The position numbers and the translations under genes were made by a program. The notes under the pieces are model-generated. The model did not search any database and was not told the DNA's origin. It was given only the letters and a program-made list of their open reading frames with translations. From Lithobates sylvaticus (Eukaryota > Chordata > Amphibia > Anura > Ranidae): a stretch of DNA of 64,000 nucleotides. The DNA lies in the NCBI GenBank assembly GCA_028564925.1, contig CM053028.1, positions 445,272,022 through 445,336,021 of the forward strand. Direction: 5' to 3'. Within the stretch, counting starts at the first letter, position 1, and each line of letters opens with the position of its first letter. Below, one piece after another: positions 44,131 to 56,984 of the stretch.

Positions 44131-44520
44131 GATAATAATGGGTTTTTATTAAAAGCGGATTAAAAATAACTTACATCAATGTAGTGAAAATAAGCGAAAA
44201 GGATAATAACACAACACTGCCGGCCGGTCAGTGTGAACCCGTCCCTTGATCCAATGTCAGTCTGTAGTGGTGGCGTTGCTGCGTGCCTTCCCATACGACG
44301 TTTCGTCATAAATGACGTTTTCAATCGTTCCCCATTGAAAACGTCATTTATGACGAAACGTCGTATGGGAAGGCACGCAGCGACGCCACCACTACAGACT
44401 GACATTGGATCAAGGGACGGGTTCACACTGACCGGCCAGCAGTGTTGTGTTATTATCCTTTTCGCTTATTTTCACTACATTGATGTAAGTTATTTTTAAT
44501 AAAAACCCATTATTATCATC
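44131..44520. repeat. 390-bp near-perfect palindrome
   Basis: Arms 44131-44325 and 44334-44520 around an 8-bp spacer. Differences are few (a short extra run AAGCGGAT in the left arm, a GCCGG/GCCAG difference). Each arm carries AATAAA-like words and CGAAACGTCG. It lies within a larger insert, about 43900-44553, in MITE G. Confidence 0.95.
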
Positions 44521-44562
44521 GGGGATGATGCTTAGATTGATTTTTTCTGGACTCTTTCAGTG

Positions 44563-44915
44563 CCTCATATCAGTGTCGTGTATCAGTGCCCATCAGTGCC
44601 ATGTATCAATGCCCATTAGTGCCCAGCAGTGCCACATATCAGTGCCCAGTAGTGTTGCCTATCAGTGCCTCCCATAAGTACCCATCTTTTCATCCTTACA
44701 GTGCCCATCAGTGTCATCTATCAGTGCCCACCAGTTCCAACCTGTGCCACCCATGAGTACCCACCAGTGCCGCCTATCAATGGCCATCAGTGCTGCATAT
44801 CAGTGCCACCCATCAGTGCCGCCTACCAGTGGCCATCAGTGCTGCATATCAGTGCCCGTCGTCGGTGCCTGTCAGTGCCCACTCATTGGTGCCACCTTAT
44901 CAGTGCCCATCAGTG
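44563..44915. repeat. CAGTGCC minisatellite in MITE G
   Basis: Diverged units of about 24 bp around TATCAGTGCCCATCAGTGCC. A related short run occurs left of the palindromic insert (43855-43900), so the insert landed inside the array. Confidence 0.85.
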
Positions 44916-45450
44916 AAAGATAAAAATGTACTTATTTACAAGATTTTTTAAAACAAAATTTTATAAAACAAAACCAAAGCTTTTATTTTTTTCCAAATTT
45001 TCGGTCTTTTTTTATTTGTTTAGCAAAAAATAAAAACCGCAGAGGTGATCAAATCCCCCTAAAAGAAAGGTCTATTTGTGGAAACAAAATTCTAAAAATT
45101 TAGTTTGGGTACAGTGTTGCATGACCACGCAATTGTCATTCAAAATGCGACAGCACTGAAAGCTCAAAATTGTCCTGGGCAGGAAGTGGTTTAAGCGCCC
45201 TGTATTGAAGTGGTTAAAATAGAAAGAAGTTTTCGCTCTTTTTTCACTTATATCGCAAAAAATAAAAACCGGAGTCGATAATAAATACCACCAAAAAAAA
45301 GCTCTATTTGTGCGAACTAAATTATAAAAATGTCATTTGGATACAGCGTAGCACGACCGTGCAATTGTCATTGAAAGTGCGAGAGCGCTGAAAGCTGAAA
45401 ATTGGTCTGGGAAGGAAGGGGGTGAAAGTGCTCAGCATTGTAGTGGTTAA

Positions 45451-46254
45451 GATGGATCAGAAGTGTGTGGGTAGCCGCCCATATACAGAGGTGTATAATC
45501 ACACCAGATTCATCTATAAATCGATAAAATTGAATCGGTAACCACATCAACCGGCACCATTTTCCAATGAAATCATTTAGCCACATTTACAAGTCACACA
45601 ATGTAAAGGACTTACTTAACACAGCTCTATTATTAGAACTCCTGCACTCTGTCATGCCATAGATGTAACGGTCACTCTGTCTCTAACCATTCGCCCAAAA
45701 CCTCAAATAGGGTGTTGATATGGTGAGGTACACCTACCTGTATAAATGGAGAGAACTCCACAGCTCTGCCAGCACCATTACTTGATCCCCCCGGTGCTGC
45801 CCCGCCAACATCATGTGGTGTAGTGTGCAGGATGACATCACACGTTGGAAGCCCGCCGATACACAAGCACCGGCCTGGGCATCGCTAGGAAACAGAAGGA
45901 GAAGAGAGGCAAGGCTGTGGGTAATAGCGGGACAGAGACAAGTCTCGCCCATCAAATCCAGGCCGACAGTCAAATGGCCAACACAGCCACATGCCCAAGA
46001 AGGGAGGGAGTCCCCATCCCATTCCAAGCCTTAGGGCTGTGCTGCCGACCATAGACCCACCCACACCTATGGATGTGGGAAAAAGAATGGATGCGGGAAA
46101 AAGAAAAACAAGGCAGGACAGAATAAAAAACCACAGCATGGGGCACCTCCAAGCTTCCGCATAACCTGGATATCATCAGATGGAATCATAATATAAAGAC
46201 AGGATATTACACCATGGATGGTGGGGGAAGGCAGAGAAAGTCAGCAGAGAAGGT
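45451..46254 (-). other. PLE-E tail, non-coding
   Basis: Downstream (minus strand) of the PLE-E coding fragment; no endonuclease is recognisable. No other gene. Confidence 0.4.
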
Positions 46255-47345
46255 AGTTATTTTTCCATCCCTCCTGAAACCATCCAGGAAGGGCTTGTAA
46301 GCATGTCATTGTCATCTCGTGTGACAGTAACATCTAGGAAAGTCACCCCACTAGGGTCGTATGACATTGTAAAAGTTAGATTGAAGTAATTTTTGTTAAG
46401 TCTCTCCAGACAGATCTTAAGTAGATCTTCCAGGCTGTCCCATATAATAAAAAAGGTCATCAATGTATCGCTGCCACAAAACTATGTGGTCCATGTAAAT
46501 CAACAGCTGCTCATTGGACATGAGCATTCATTCACACTTCCCCAGGTACAGGTTTGCGTTCCATGGGGCACAACAAGTCCCCATCGCCACTCCCTGCACC
46601 TGCAGGTAGTGGGAACCATCAAATGTAAACATTTTGTGATTAGAAACAAAGTCAATTGACTGCAGTATAAAGTCATTAAAGGCCCACTCCTCCTGTCCTC
46701 TTTGAGTTAAAAAATGCCAAATGGCTGCTAGACCTAGCTCGTTGGGCATAGAGCAATATAAAGCCTTCACGTAATTGGTGACCAAAAGTGCCTGTGCGGG
46801 TATATGAAGATTGTCAAGAATTTGGAAAAAATGTATAGTATCTTCTAAATAGAAGGGGAAACTTACCACATGGGGTCTAAGATGTTCGTCAATGAGACGG
46901 CTTAAGTTCTCAGTGAGGGCACCGTTCCCCGAAAATAACTGGTCTGCCGGGAGGGTTCTAGACAGACATATTGTGTATCTTTGGGAGTGAATAAAATGTG
47001 GGTTTTTTTGGGAAACTGGTACAAATAAAGTCCCAAAGTGTTCTTTGTTATAGTTCCGTTTCTAAAGGCTGTATCAACAAGATCATAAAATTGCCTGGTA
47101 AATCTTTCAATCAATTTTGGAGCAATAGGGCGATACCAGTTGGTATTACTCAAAAAATGTTTACACATGGACACATACTGCTCGCTGTTCATGATCACAA
47201 TATTCCCTCCCTTATCAGAAGTTTTTATGGTTAGAGAGTGATTGTTAGCTAAATCATATAGGGCCTGTCTTTCCTCATGAATTAAGTTGTCTGCATGCGG
47301 CCCTTTGGCATCCTTTGTGCAGCCCTTAGGGGCCCCTGCAGACAC
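46255..47345 (-). pseudogene. Penelope-like reverse transcriptase, second family (PLE-E)
   Basis: From the right: LTIKTSDKGGNIVIMNSEQY (near 47220-47160), FPKKTHILFTPKD (near 47010), PAQALLVTNYVKALYCSMPN (46800-46745), LQVQGVAMGTCCAP (near 46575), YIDD at 46456-46467 within LWQRYIDDLFYYMG, and SGVTFLDVTVTRD (near 46330). SDKGGN and the VQGVAMG...YIDD spacing are Penelope marks. It differs from PLE-A, nearer to Poseidon-type sequences as I recall them. Frame changes are present and the C-terminal part is missing. Confidence 0.87.
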
Positions 47346-47439
47346 TAATCTGTGTTTCCCGATTACCCCGTTATAGCAGTGATATCTAGCAGTCTCGTGT
47401 AACGTGCGGCTAGTCTATTAATGCATGTTATCATGTACC

Positions 47440-47800
47440 AAAGCATTGTATCATGCACATAGACTCTGACCAGCTCTTGTATCATGTTTGCAGTTTCTGA
47501 CAGTCTCCTGCAGCATATCTGCAGTCTCCGACCCTCTCTTATATGATGTCTGCAGTCTCTGGTCATCTCTTGTATTATACCCACATTCTCTGACCATCTC
47601 TTGTGGCATGCTTGCATTCATTGACCATCTCTTGTATCATGTCCACAGGCTCTGATCATGTCTTGTGGGAGGCCCACAATCTATGACCATGTCTTGTATC
47701 ACGTCCACAGTCTCTGGCCATCTGGTATCACATCCGCAGTCTTTGACCATCCCTTCTATCATGTCCATAGTCTTTGACTACATCCTGGTATGTATGTGCT
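47440..47800. repeat. 31-bp minisatellite, diverged
   Basis: About eleven units near CTCTGACCATCTCTTGTATC plus ATGTCCACAGT, with much drift. Confidence 0.85.
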
Positions 47801-50800
47801 GTCTCAGAGACTGACTATTTGCTTGATTTTATGTGCGGCCCTTTGGTGAGGTCAAGGACTGCACATTAGGCCCCCCATAATAAGATATTGAACACCACTG
47901 TTCTAATACATGGTGACCTGACATCAGTGTTGGGATAAGCCTCCTTGGGTGCCTATGGTTCTCAAGTCTCACCCTCCATCCCCCTAAAAAGTGGTGATGG
48001 TAACCCTCACTGTATACTATTTAAATACTTGGTGTCGCAGCTTCTCCTCTTTCCTGCAGATGTCAGTCTAACCACTGCTATGGGTATCTCCATGATTAAA
48101 GACTCATGTCTGCTGGAGAGGAAGAGCCTAAGCATGTAAGTATATTGCACCGAAGTTTAACAGCACAGAAGACAGTGGTTACAGGAATAGATATGACGAT
48201 GTATAACCTTATTCCTGGCCTGGTTGCATGGCTCCCCTTCTTATGCCAGTGTCAGATGCTCTTATATTTTAAAGTATGGGTGTGTTATTTCCATTCTATT
48301 GCTACTTTTACAGTTCGAGGCAGCCTGTATAGTTATATAACTCCTATTGCACAATATTAGCTCTTGGGAAACTCCTATTCCCTCCCTCCATGACGGTACT
48401 TACATATAATCACCCCATGGAGCTGACTAAACTTCTCATTAAGATGAAATCATTAAAGTGTTGCAGTATGATCAGTCAGCAGCGGTTCCGCATACTGCAC
48501 TGTATGAATGCATTCTCTCAGCTTGTTTACATTGTCTCTAAGCCCTGCTCTCACTGCAGTGAAATATGCAGAGCAGGCAGCCAGACAGTTAAAACAACCA
48601 CCAGTCACTATGTGCGTCCAAGTTCAGTAAGTGTTCGTCGACAACTTGTTTGTGTCATATGGGTCAGTGTACTTAGGTTATGCAACAGAAAACTGCGGTG
48701 AATTATTGTGCCTTTGATCAGGACCTCATTCTGTAAGATTCACACTTTATCTCAAGAGGAAATAACAATTCTTCAGTACGTATTTTCCTGTGCGACTGAG
48801 CAGCTGTAATGCTGATATATTTAGCCACTTGCCAAGCTTGTGGTAAGAAGGGTGTTGCCTAAATACAATTAGCCGGTCAGATGACTGAATCTCTGCTCTA
48901 GTGGGCTTACAAACTGTGCGAAGGATATTGCATTTAATAAAACTTATACTGCAGCTTACAAAAACAAAAAAAACAAAAACAAAGTAAAGGGAGCAAACGC
49001 TGCTGACTGCAAGGTGGTGATATGAATCCTGACTCAAGAGGATATCACGCTTTACTGAAGACAGTATTTAAGCAATAGGTTTTATTCTGCATCTGGAAGA
49101 AGGATGTTATATGTAGCATTTGTGCATCGTACATCAGCCCCGAGATGGTCATACGCACAGCTACATAAGGCGACGTATCCTTGAGAAGCTTGTCGTAGAA
49201 TATCTGGGAAACAGCCAGCTGTGAGAAAGGTTGCTTTTCTTTTTTTTTATTCCCTCTTTATTTTTTTCAATTCTAGCTTTCCGATCCTGTCTGGCTTACC
49301 CGAAGCTCCTGCTATCTTGTCCGTCTCTCGCAATGTTAACTGCGTGCTGTGTTTAAGGTGAGCTGGCTCTGCCCTTTCTCCTTCCTAAGCAATGCTGCAG
49401 AATGCATCTTTTGCAAGTCTGAAATGGCAGCAGTGAGGATTAATGCCTTCTCTTCTGCATGCTGAGCTTCGAATCCATTATGCGCTGCTGTCAATATGTA
49501 AATATTCTGGCTGACAGAACATCCTGCACCTCCTGTCTCTCGGTTTCATGTCTAAACATTGCATCACCGTTTTTACAGCCTGCATTTTCACCGTCTGCCG
49601 TCTTGTGCAAAACATAAGCTTCTTCTTTTTTTTTTTTAAAGAAAAACAGACTATCAAGGACAGCGGGATCTGGTATTAATGTTGATCAATCCTGCTTTGC
49701 ATATATCCAGCTAAATAATGTATGCTGTATTGTTAATTAATGAGAATATCAAATTAAAGCGCTGGAAAACTAATACGCCGGCTATGCAGGTAGGGGGAAT
49801 ATAAAAGAAAATCTATTTTTAGCTCCTGCGTAGCACTGTAGCCTGGCTCATAGAGGCGGAAGTTGTGGGAAAAGGTTGGCTCTCCAGGGAATAACAGAAG
49901 TGGCCCTTTGCAGTGGTCAGTTCTGCCGTTGCTTACATAAAGCTGCTGATGTACGGTATGGCATACAGCAAGAAGAAAACCCGGAGCTGGATTATCGTTG
50001 CTGCCACACTCCGTTCCCCAATGGAAAATCCACTTCTCATGAATGTCAGCCGTCCAAGCTGCTTTCCAGCTGATTTTACCAACGACAGCTCCTCAGACCC
50101 ATGAAGCGAGGACCGAATAAAAAGGTTTCTTTTTGTTTTTCTTTTACTGCGATATACACAGGAAGCCTGACTGTATCTTTTTTGTGTTAACAATCCCTTA
50201 AATGATTCTCGGAGGTAGGTTGAAAGTGCATGTTGTTGTCGTTATCGTACACACACACACACCGCTAACTACTTACGGTGCAATATACACTAAAATACAC
50301 AGTGAACACAAATACAGAGGGATTTCTCTGTTATAATGCACAATTAGCCATAATGGCAGTAGTGTGAACTCACAGAAGAGGCAATACAATTGGCTGTCTC
50401 ATTTACCTGTGCTAGGTGTAGATATAATGAGGGGAATCTGCCACTTTTTTAGAGTAGCTGAACGGACAGCTTTTATTCAAATAGCCTCTACATGGCTCTT
50501 TTTTTTTTTTTTTTTTTTGCTCGATTTATAAAATGTATTTCAATGTGAAAGGTGTATTGCACAGTATGGCGGATGGCTTATCACACACGTTAACTGTTCA
50601 CAGCTCTCAGACTGGATGTGGCATTGCCTTCTGGCTTTATTAAATAGCGAATAAGATATATATTTTTGTTTTCTATTAAAATCATTACATTGGACATTTC
50701 AACTATTTTAACCCTGGCAATCCATGAAGACATCAAATATTTTCTTTTAATGTTAAAAAAAAGGCTAGCAAACCAAGCAAGGCCTTTATTTCTCAATAAC

Positions 50801-53137
50801 TCCCTTATTTCAGGGATTCTTACTGGTATTCTCTAAAAAAGCGTTATGCGAAAAGGTTTTTAACCAACGCGCGTTTTTCCTGACTGATTTTTTTACAGAA
50901 GGAAACATAAAAAGCATTATACTTGAACAACGCAAATTAAAAACCATAAAGGTTGTTCTCTCTTTGTTCTCTGTCTGAATGTCACTGCCAAGGTTTTTTA
51001 AGTAACATTTGAGGGCCTGCATGGGCCGTTGTGGTGGCTGAAGGGTTAAGAACTAGTCTGACGCAGGATGATTTCATGTCATGAATCCAAATCCTGACAG
51101 AACAGTGTGTTATATTCCCCTTTTTTTTTAAACTTCGCAATCTGAATCTTCGTGAGCATGCATTTGCAGCAAAGCTCCTTTAAGGCTGGGAATCTGCGTC
51201 TGTGATGATCTCTCTAGACTGGGCCTTTGCCTGGTTACTGTGGCAACGGGAAATTTTTCGCTAAATGATTATAACGCTGAGGGAAGAAAATGTTATTTCT
51301 AGAAAATTTTACATCAGGCAAGTAGCACTACAAAAAGTATTTTTATTTTCTATTTTTTTCTTTTGCTATTTTGGGAAAAGAAAATGATTTATTGTTTTCA
51401 TCCGTGTGCAGACAAAGCTGCTTGCTGTGCATAGTCAGCTCTGTCGCAGATTTATACTTACTTGTAATATATGTGCAAATGTCCTTGCACGGAGAATTAT
51501 ATTAGGTAATGATGGCCACATAAAATGACAACGGACACGGTCGATCGCCAGGCTCGGACTGCTAAGCTGCTTTGGTACTATTTTTGCTACATAATACGTG
51601 GCTAAAATGGGCAACAAGCAACAAAAGCCTTACAACTGTACATATTCCTAGCAGTTATTGATTTCTAGTTTATATCCCAAAATTCTGTGTACACACACAT
51701 TTTTAGGTAAAACACTGTTAAAAACGAATAGGCCATTTTCTCATTTCATTTTCATATTCCTTTTTTGATGTTTGAAAAAGCAAAATACATATGTTAACCT
51801 GTCTATATACAGGCAGTGTTTTGTACGCTTCATTACCTATTTTTCACTTCTTGTTGATGTCGTGCAGCAATAGCAGAGATGACAATGGCAGCTGCAGCCA
51901 TTTTGTGTCACTGTACCTTCTTCAAAATGGTCGCTAGGATATGAAAGTGAACATGGGATATTTTTAGGGTAATGTCCGTGTAAAATTACTGGTAGAAAAC
52001 GGATACTGAATATGCACAGCAACATAAAAAACCTATAAAGAGAACACCTATGCAGTTGTGATAAAAAGTACATACTGTTTATTTTATTTTTTTAATTTAG
52101 CTAGTAGTATTGTACCCTTAATTATGCACATCCAACTCAACTGCTCAATGTAGGCTGACCCAATTGTCTGTGTAGTAGTTTCCTTCTCGTCTGTGCTCTG
52201 ACGTAAGCAAGTCAGAAATCTACAGCTGCGGCCATTTTGAGAGAAAAGGAACTCCTGCGATATTACTGACAAAGTGATTGTGGCATTTTTGTACCACAAC
52301 AATAGCCTATTAGGTCCCTCATCAAAATTATGGTGTAGAATCGGTGTCTTTAGTTTCCTTTGTGTCTGTGCTATGGTATAGGTAAGAAATCTCTAGCTGT
52401 GGAGGCCATTTTTGGCAATGTGCAATGACAATGGCTTAATAAACCCATCGTCAAATTTTAGGCATAGCATGACACCTATCATATCTATCTAATACTACTA
52501 TAAAGTATCAAAACTATCTCACTGGCTTTTGCTCTCATCTCCAAAAAATGTAAAAACAACAGTGTAGCCAAGACTTTCTTAAAAGCTAAGTGTGCTTGCC
52601 TAAAGCCAAAGGACTTTTTATTTTAACTCTTTACTGTAACAGTATTACTGTCACTGTTGTTATTTACGTTACGCTACATAAAGGTAAAGTGCTTCAGGAG
52701 CTGAGTGTGGTAGTGAGCAGGATAGTAGAAAACATGTTATTCACCAAAAACTATTTGGGATTTATATCAACCCCTACATGGACCTTTTTTCTGATTAGTT
52801 AGTATATACATTATTCTTGTATTTTTCTATTTTGGTTGTACAAACAATTTATACGGTGTACGGGCTAAACATAAATGAATATTTGCTAGAGGTACATACA
52901 TTTCATTATATTTAATTAGCTGTCAGTCCTGCTTCCACCATGATATGCAATCAATTTGGAAAGCGAGAATAAAACTTGCCTTAGGAGAAAGCTGGGCAAT
53001 CTTGCAGCTGAATATCTCCTAGCCAATAGTATGTGGAGAATTCAGCAATGCCTTTAGCATTGATTCCAAGATTACATATTAGCGCGTTGTCTGTCAAATA
53101 GGTACAGAGCTATACACTGATACGCTAATATAATGCT
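47801..53137. other. Longest stretch without recognised repeats; possible host intron or intergenic DNA
   Basis: Mixed AT content, no element ends or element-protein motifs recognised apart from a poly-T (50499-50519) and a short CA run near 50256. Some parts look as if they could be conserved non-coding DNA (for example 49560-49800), and AAGGTGAGC at 49357-49365 would fit a splice donor, but no exon can be supported. Confidence 0.4.
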
Positions 53138-53296
53138 TTAAAGTGGAAGTAAACCCTCCTATCGTTTTCGGTCAAGGAAGCTGCCATCTTGGTCTCTGCT
53201 TGATCTTCAACTGCCATGATGCTGCACATGTGATCAGTTATGACACCAGCCATTGGATGGTTTGACAGTTAAATCAAAGGGTTTACCTCCACTTAA
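53138..53296. repeat. Short TTAA MITE
   Basis: TTAA at 53138-53141 and 53293-53296. Ends AAGTGGAAGTAAACCCT and GGGTTTACCTCCACTT. 159 bp in all. Confidence 0.88.
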
Positions 53297-53299
53297 AGT

Positions 53300-53567
53300 C
53301 AGCGGACTCCAAACTGTGGCCCTTTGCTTGCTTTTATACGGCCCTTGGGGCATTATTTTATCCACTGATACCAACAATGGGGAATAATTCCTCTCAGTGA
53401 CAACAATGGTGCCCAATAATGGGGCATAATTCCCCTTAATGGCACCAAAGATGGGGTATTTTTTTTACCACCGATTGACCTTTTCTACTCCCAATGGCCA
53501 CAGTCTGGCTCCCTAAAGTCTCAAGGCAGTAAACTAGCCCTTTGTTTAAAAGGTTTGGAGAGCCCAA
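53300..53567. repeat. hAT-like MITE
   Basis: It begins CAGCGGACTCCAAACTGTGG and ends AAGGTTTGGAGAGCCC, with inverted TCCAAAC/GTTTGGA. Middle has repeated GGGG(A/C)ATAATTCC words. Target duplication not seen. Confidence 0.55.
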
Positions 53568-54337
53568 GTGTTTAGGCTTCTTTTAGAATCTGATCTTGTT
53601 TTATGTAGACTTTTGCAGTTACCATATGAGTCAAAAATTCCCTGTTTCCAACTGAACTGCAACAGAAAACACCATGGTTCAATTAGATAAGACCAAGCAG
53701 CCTTGGGGGGAAATGCTACAGCACTAGATACAGATACCTTCAGACAAATGGTGGTTATAAATACAGGGGGGTTATTTACAGGTAACTTTACTCAGCATGA
53801 AAACATGATGCTAAGAGACGTCATTAAAGGTCAAGACAAAATATAAAAAAGCTATCTTCAGTTGAAATTCTTTCATGTAAAAGTCCAGACAATTTTTTTT
53901 TACTTCATTTTATAGTGTGGAAATGTTCGAATCTTTAAAGTTTTTACTGCTGTCTGTGTCCCTATTAGGTGGATCTGCTCTCATTTGTCCTTGTATCCAT
54001 TTTCACCAGGAGGGTTGGAAATTATAATGTTAAACCGAAGTAGAGGGTACAGCTTCCAATAAGGCAGGGCAGAAGAAAGCCTGGTCACCATGGTTGACTA
54101 AAAAATGCTGTCTAGAGATTTGGTCATTGGAGTCTCTATTTTGAAATTGAAATATAATATAAAGGAAGAGAAAGATCGCCACATAGTGTAAAACCGTGGT
54201 AGTTAATTGAAATGATCCACAAGTCCAACAAAACATAGATTAAAAAGTCCTGGGTTAAATGAATCTGCAGATCACAAACAAAATAGCATGGTGTATTGAG
54301 CATAGACTCCACCCTACTAGTTTTGTCATACATGACG
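53568..54337. other. no gene; possible PLE tail at the right
   Basis: Unclassified. TTTTGTCATACATGACGTCATC at 54319 onward resembles terminal words of the palindrome at 44131-44520. Confidence 0.35.
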
Positions 54338-54905
54338 TCATCGGGGGTGAGTAGAATCATTAACCACTACTCTCTGAATTCTGTCTTTTAGCCAGTTTTC
54401 TATCCATTTATAAACTGATCTTTCCAAGCCTGTAGACTTTACCTTACACATTAGCCGTGTGTGGGGAACTGTGTCAAACACTTTTGCAAAATCCAAGTAT
54501 ACTACGTCCACAGCCACCCCCCTGTCCAAGGTCTTACTTACCTTCTCATAAAAATAAATCAGGTTTGTTTGACAACTTCTGTCTTTTATGAATCCATGCT
54601 GTCTGTTGCTTAAAATATTTTTTTCATCAATGTGGTCTTTTATTAAACTCTCCAGTATCTTCCAGAATATAGAAGTTAAACTAACAGGTCTATAGTTACT
54701 TGGTAAAGACTTCCCTTTTTAAATATAGGCACCACATTGGCCCTATGCCAATCCAGTGGCACTATTCCAGTCATTAAAGAGTCCCTAAAAATTAGAAACA
54801 ATGGCTTTAAAATTACAGAGTTCAATTCTTTTAGGATCCGTGTCTGGATGCCATCTGGTCCAGGTGCTTTATTCACCTTTATTCTATCTGAATATTTTTA
54901 TATAT
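54338..54905 (-). pseudogene. CR1-clade LINE reverse transcriptase fragment
   Basis: From the right: NKAPGPDGIQTRILKELNSV (54876-54817), IVPLDWHRANVVPIFKKG (near 54760), NYRPVSLTSIFWKILESLIK (near 54690), FIKDRSCQTNLIYFYEKV (near 54570), VDVVYLDFAKVFDTVPHTRL (54515-54455), then KWIENWLKDRIQRVVVN. This is RT blocks 1-4 of a CR1 element. One frame change near KKGK; truncated before the catalytic YADD. Confidence 0.9.
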
Positions 54906-55323
54906 GTGCACAAACGTTGTATCTTGGCCTAAGCCGACAAAACCCAGGCTAGGACGGAACTTTGCAGGGGGCAGCAAAAAAGCCACCCCCCCCCCCCCAC
55001 GAAAAGAAACGGCCTCCTCCCGACTCCCACGCGAAAATAGTCCCCGCCAGCTTGCACTTACATTTTAGTGTAGCGCCAATCTTATGGGGCGGACTAAGCC
55101 AGAGGCAGGGCTCAGGAGGAAAATTGGTCCGGCGTCTCAATAAAGTGGCCGCACTGCTGCCATTACAATATGTAATGTAACTTCCTTCCAGGGCTCTCTG
55201 GGCCAAACCCTATTTGTTTTCTCATGGACTACCATTTCATCAGTCACCACTGGATGGTGTCTGAAAGGAAATCAGATGAAGATCAACACAGCCAGTGCCA
55301 CTGTGCCTGTTTGTGTATGTCTC
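54906..55323. other. no recognised gene
   Basis: Contains a poly-C run near 54987-54999 and a GC-richer block to 55200, perhaps part of a hAT element. No ends found. Confidence 0.35.
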
Positions 55324-55618
55324 AAGCTGGCCATAGAGGGATTCAAATGTTTGCAGATTCAGAAGGGACTATCTGAAATTCAATCCATGTATGGCTATCG
55401 GACTATAGGAGTCTATCCAATGATCGACTTCTGTTTAACGGGAATTTTGGAAAACTTTTCTCAATCAGCGGCTGCAGAAGAGTTACCGCTGTCACACTAC
55501 ATGTCTGCAGAAAGGATTCCTCCACTTACCATCCTTGTGTGGATGGAGGAATTCATTTTTATTCTTAATTTTTTTAGTAACTGATCAAAAAAAAAAAAGA
55601 TTGATCTCTGGCCAGCCT
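55324..55618. repeat. MITE with AAGCTGGCCATAGA ends
   Basis: Starts AAGCTGGCCATAGAGGGATT, ends TTGATCTCTGGCCAGCCT, inverted with small differences. No gene. Confidence 0.55.
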
Positions 55619-56270
55619 AAGTGTGAGAGAATATCTGTGTATGTTAGAAGTCCCAGTATTAGTCTGTGTGTGCCAGCAGCTATAGTGTATATCTGTATGT
55701 GCCAGGAGGACTAGTGTTTCTGTTTCAGTAGTCCAGTGTCTTGTTTGTAAATATGGATCAGTGAGGTGCACAGCTATAAATGTGTGCAGCTAAGGTCTTC
55801 TTATGGCCTCGTGTGGCCACGAGAGTGTTGGACTTTTGAATGAGGCCTGGGATGCAGAGGACAGTATGCATCAGTTACATGTGTGTGCACAGGGGACACT
55901 ATGCATTGGTTACTTGTGTGCAAGGGATACTATGAATCAATTATGTGTGTGCATTAGAGCCGTTCTCTGCTCAGAGCTGTCAAAGAAAAAAAGAAAAACG
56001 GCTACTTTTATTACAACATTGCCCAGCACTGAGAGATAAAGAGAAAAATTATATCATTTGGTTCTTTTAGATCAAAGGGATGAACTTCTGTCTTAAAGAC
56101 CACTTAAAGACTAAGCCTTTTTCTGACATTTGTTGCTTACAAGTTAAAATCAGTATTTTCTGCTAGAAAATTACTAAGCTCTAGTGTGCAAGACACAGGA
56201 CACAGTACATCAAGTACATGGGAAAGCATGCAGAGGACACTATACATCTGTTATATGAGTGCGTGTGCAC
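55619..56270. other. no recognised gene
   Basis: Loose repetition of words such as GTGTGTGCA and GACACTATGCAT (55860-55960). No frame with recognisable motifs. Confidence 0.35.
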
Positions 56271-56274
56271 GAGC

Positions 56275-56810
56275 ATGAAGGGAATTCCGTACGGAACAGC
56301 GCAACTGCTGATTTTACGATCAGCTGTTGTGACGGCAAGATGGCACCTGCGCACAATAGCCGACAGAAGAATTTTTTCTGTCAGATTTTTCCCACGCCCC
56401 CGTGGTGAGTTCATGTCAACGAGGGGTGGATTTCTACATGTTGTGGGTGGATTTATAAATGATGGGCAGTTGGGGGGGGGGGGGGGGGCATTTTTTAAAG
56501 ATGGCCAGTGCTGCAAAACTAAAGTTTTTATGCTAAATACGCCCTGCAAACCCACCCATCAGTTGACTAAACACGACCCGCAAGCGTTCAGAAAGAATAG
56601 CATAAAAAGTTTTGTTTTGCAGCACTGCCCATCATTTATAAATCCGCCCACAACATGTAGAAATCCGCCCCTTGCCGACATGAACTCGCCACGGGAGTGC
56701 AGGGCGCCGTCTCGCCGTCACAACAGCTGATCATAAAATCATCTGTTGTGCTGTTCTGTACATCGCATGCGCCGTTCGTCCCGGAACTTTTCGATAGCGG
56801 GCATTTCTGG
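56275..56810. repeat. Foldback element with about 200-bp inverted arms
   Basis: Left arm 56280-56530 (GATCAGCTGTTGTGACGG, GGATTTCTACATGTTGTGGG, GGATTTATAAATGATGGGCA) and right arm 56600-56800 read as inverted copies around a centre near 56560. A poly-G run sits in the left arm near 56468-56488. Confidence 0.85.
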
Positions 56811-56984
56811 ACAACATCGGAACTATGGTTGTTATGTTGTCAGGATGATTGAAGCCCATTATTTATATTATTACATTGTAACATAAAATTAAATCATTCA
56901 ACTCACCATAATGCAGAATCAGTGGGAACCCCGAGCGTGTCCCTTGCCACGTCACCTGCCACCAGATGCCACCAGGTGCCTCCA

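Larger units (their letters stand above)
43405..45217. repeat. TTAA MITE (CCACTT family), copy G, nested in F
   Basis: TTAA at 43405-43408 and 45214-45217. Ends CCACTTGCAGCCCGCC and GTATTGAAGTGG. It contains a palindromic insertion and a CAGTGCC minisatellite. Confidence 0.85.
42727..45450. repeat. TTAA MITE (CCACTT family), copy F, hosting copy G
   Basis: TTAA at 42727-42730 and 45447-45450. Left part 42731-43404 and right part 45218-45446 are one MITE split by a second member (43405-45217). Ends CCACTTCCCACCC and TTGTAGTGG. Confidence 0.82.

Noticed and set aside
44160-44499. Gene encoded identically on both strands
   Set aside because: The two matching frames reflect the palindrome, not coding.
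49876-50104. Possible coding exon (frame containing MENPLLMNVSRPSCF)
   Set aside because: Short, two competing frames, no recognised family and no supporting splice sites.
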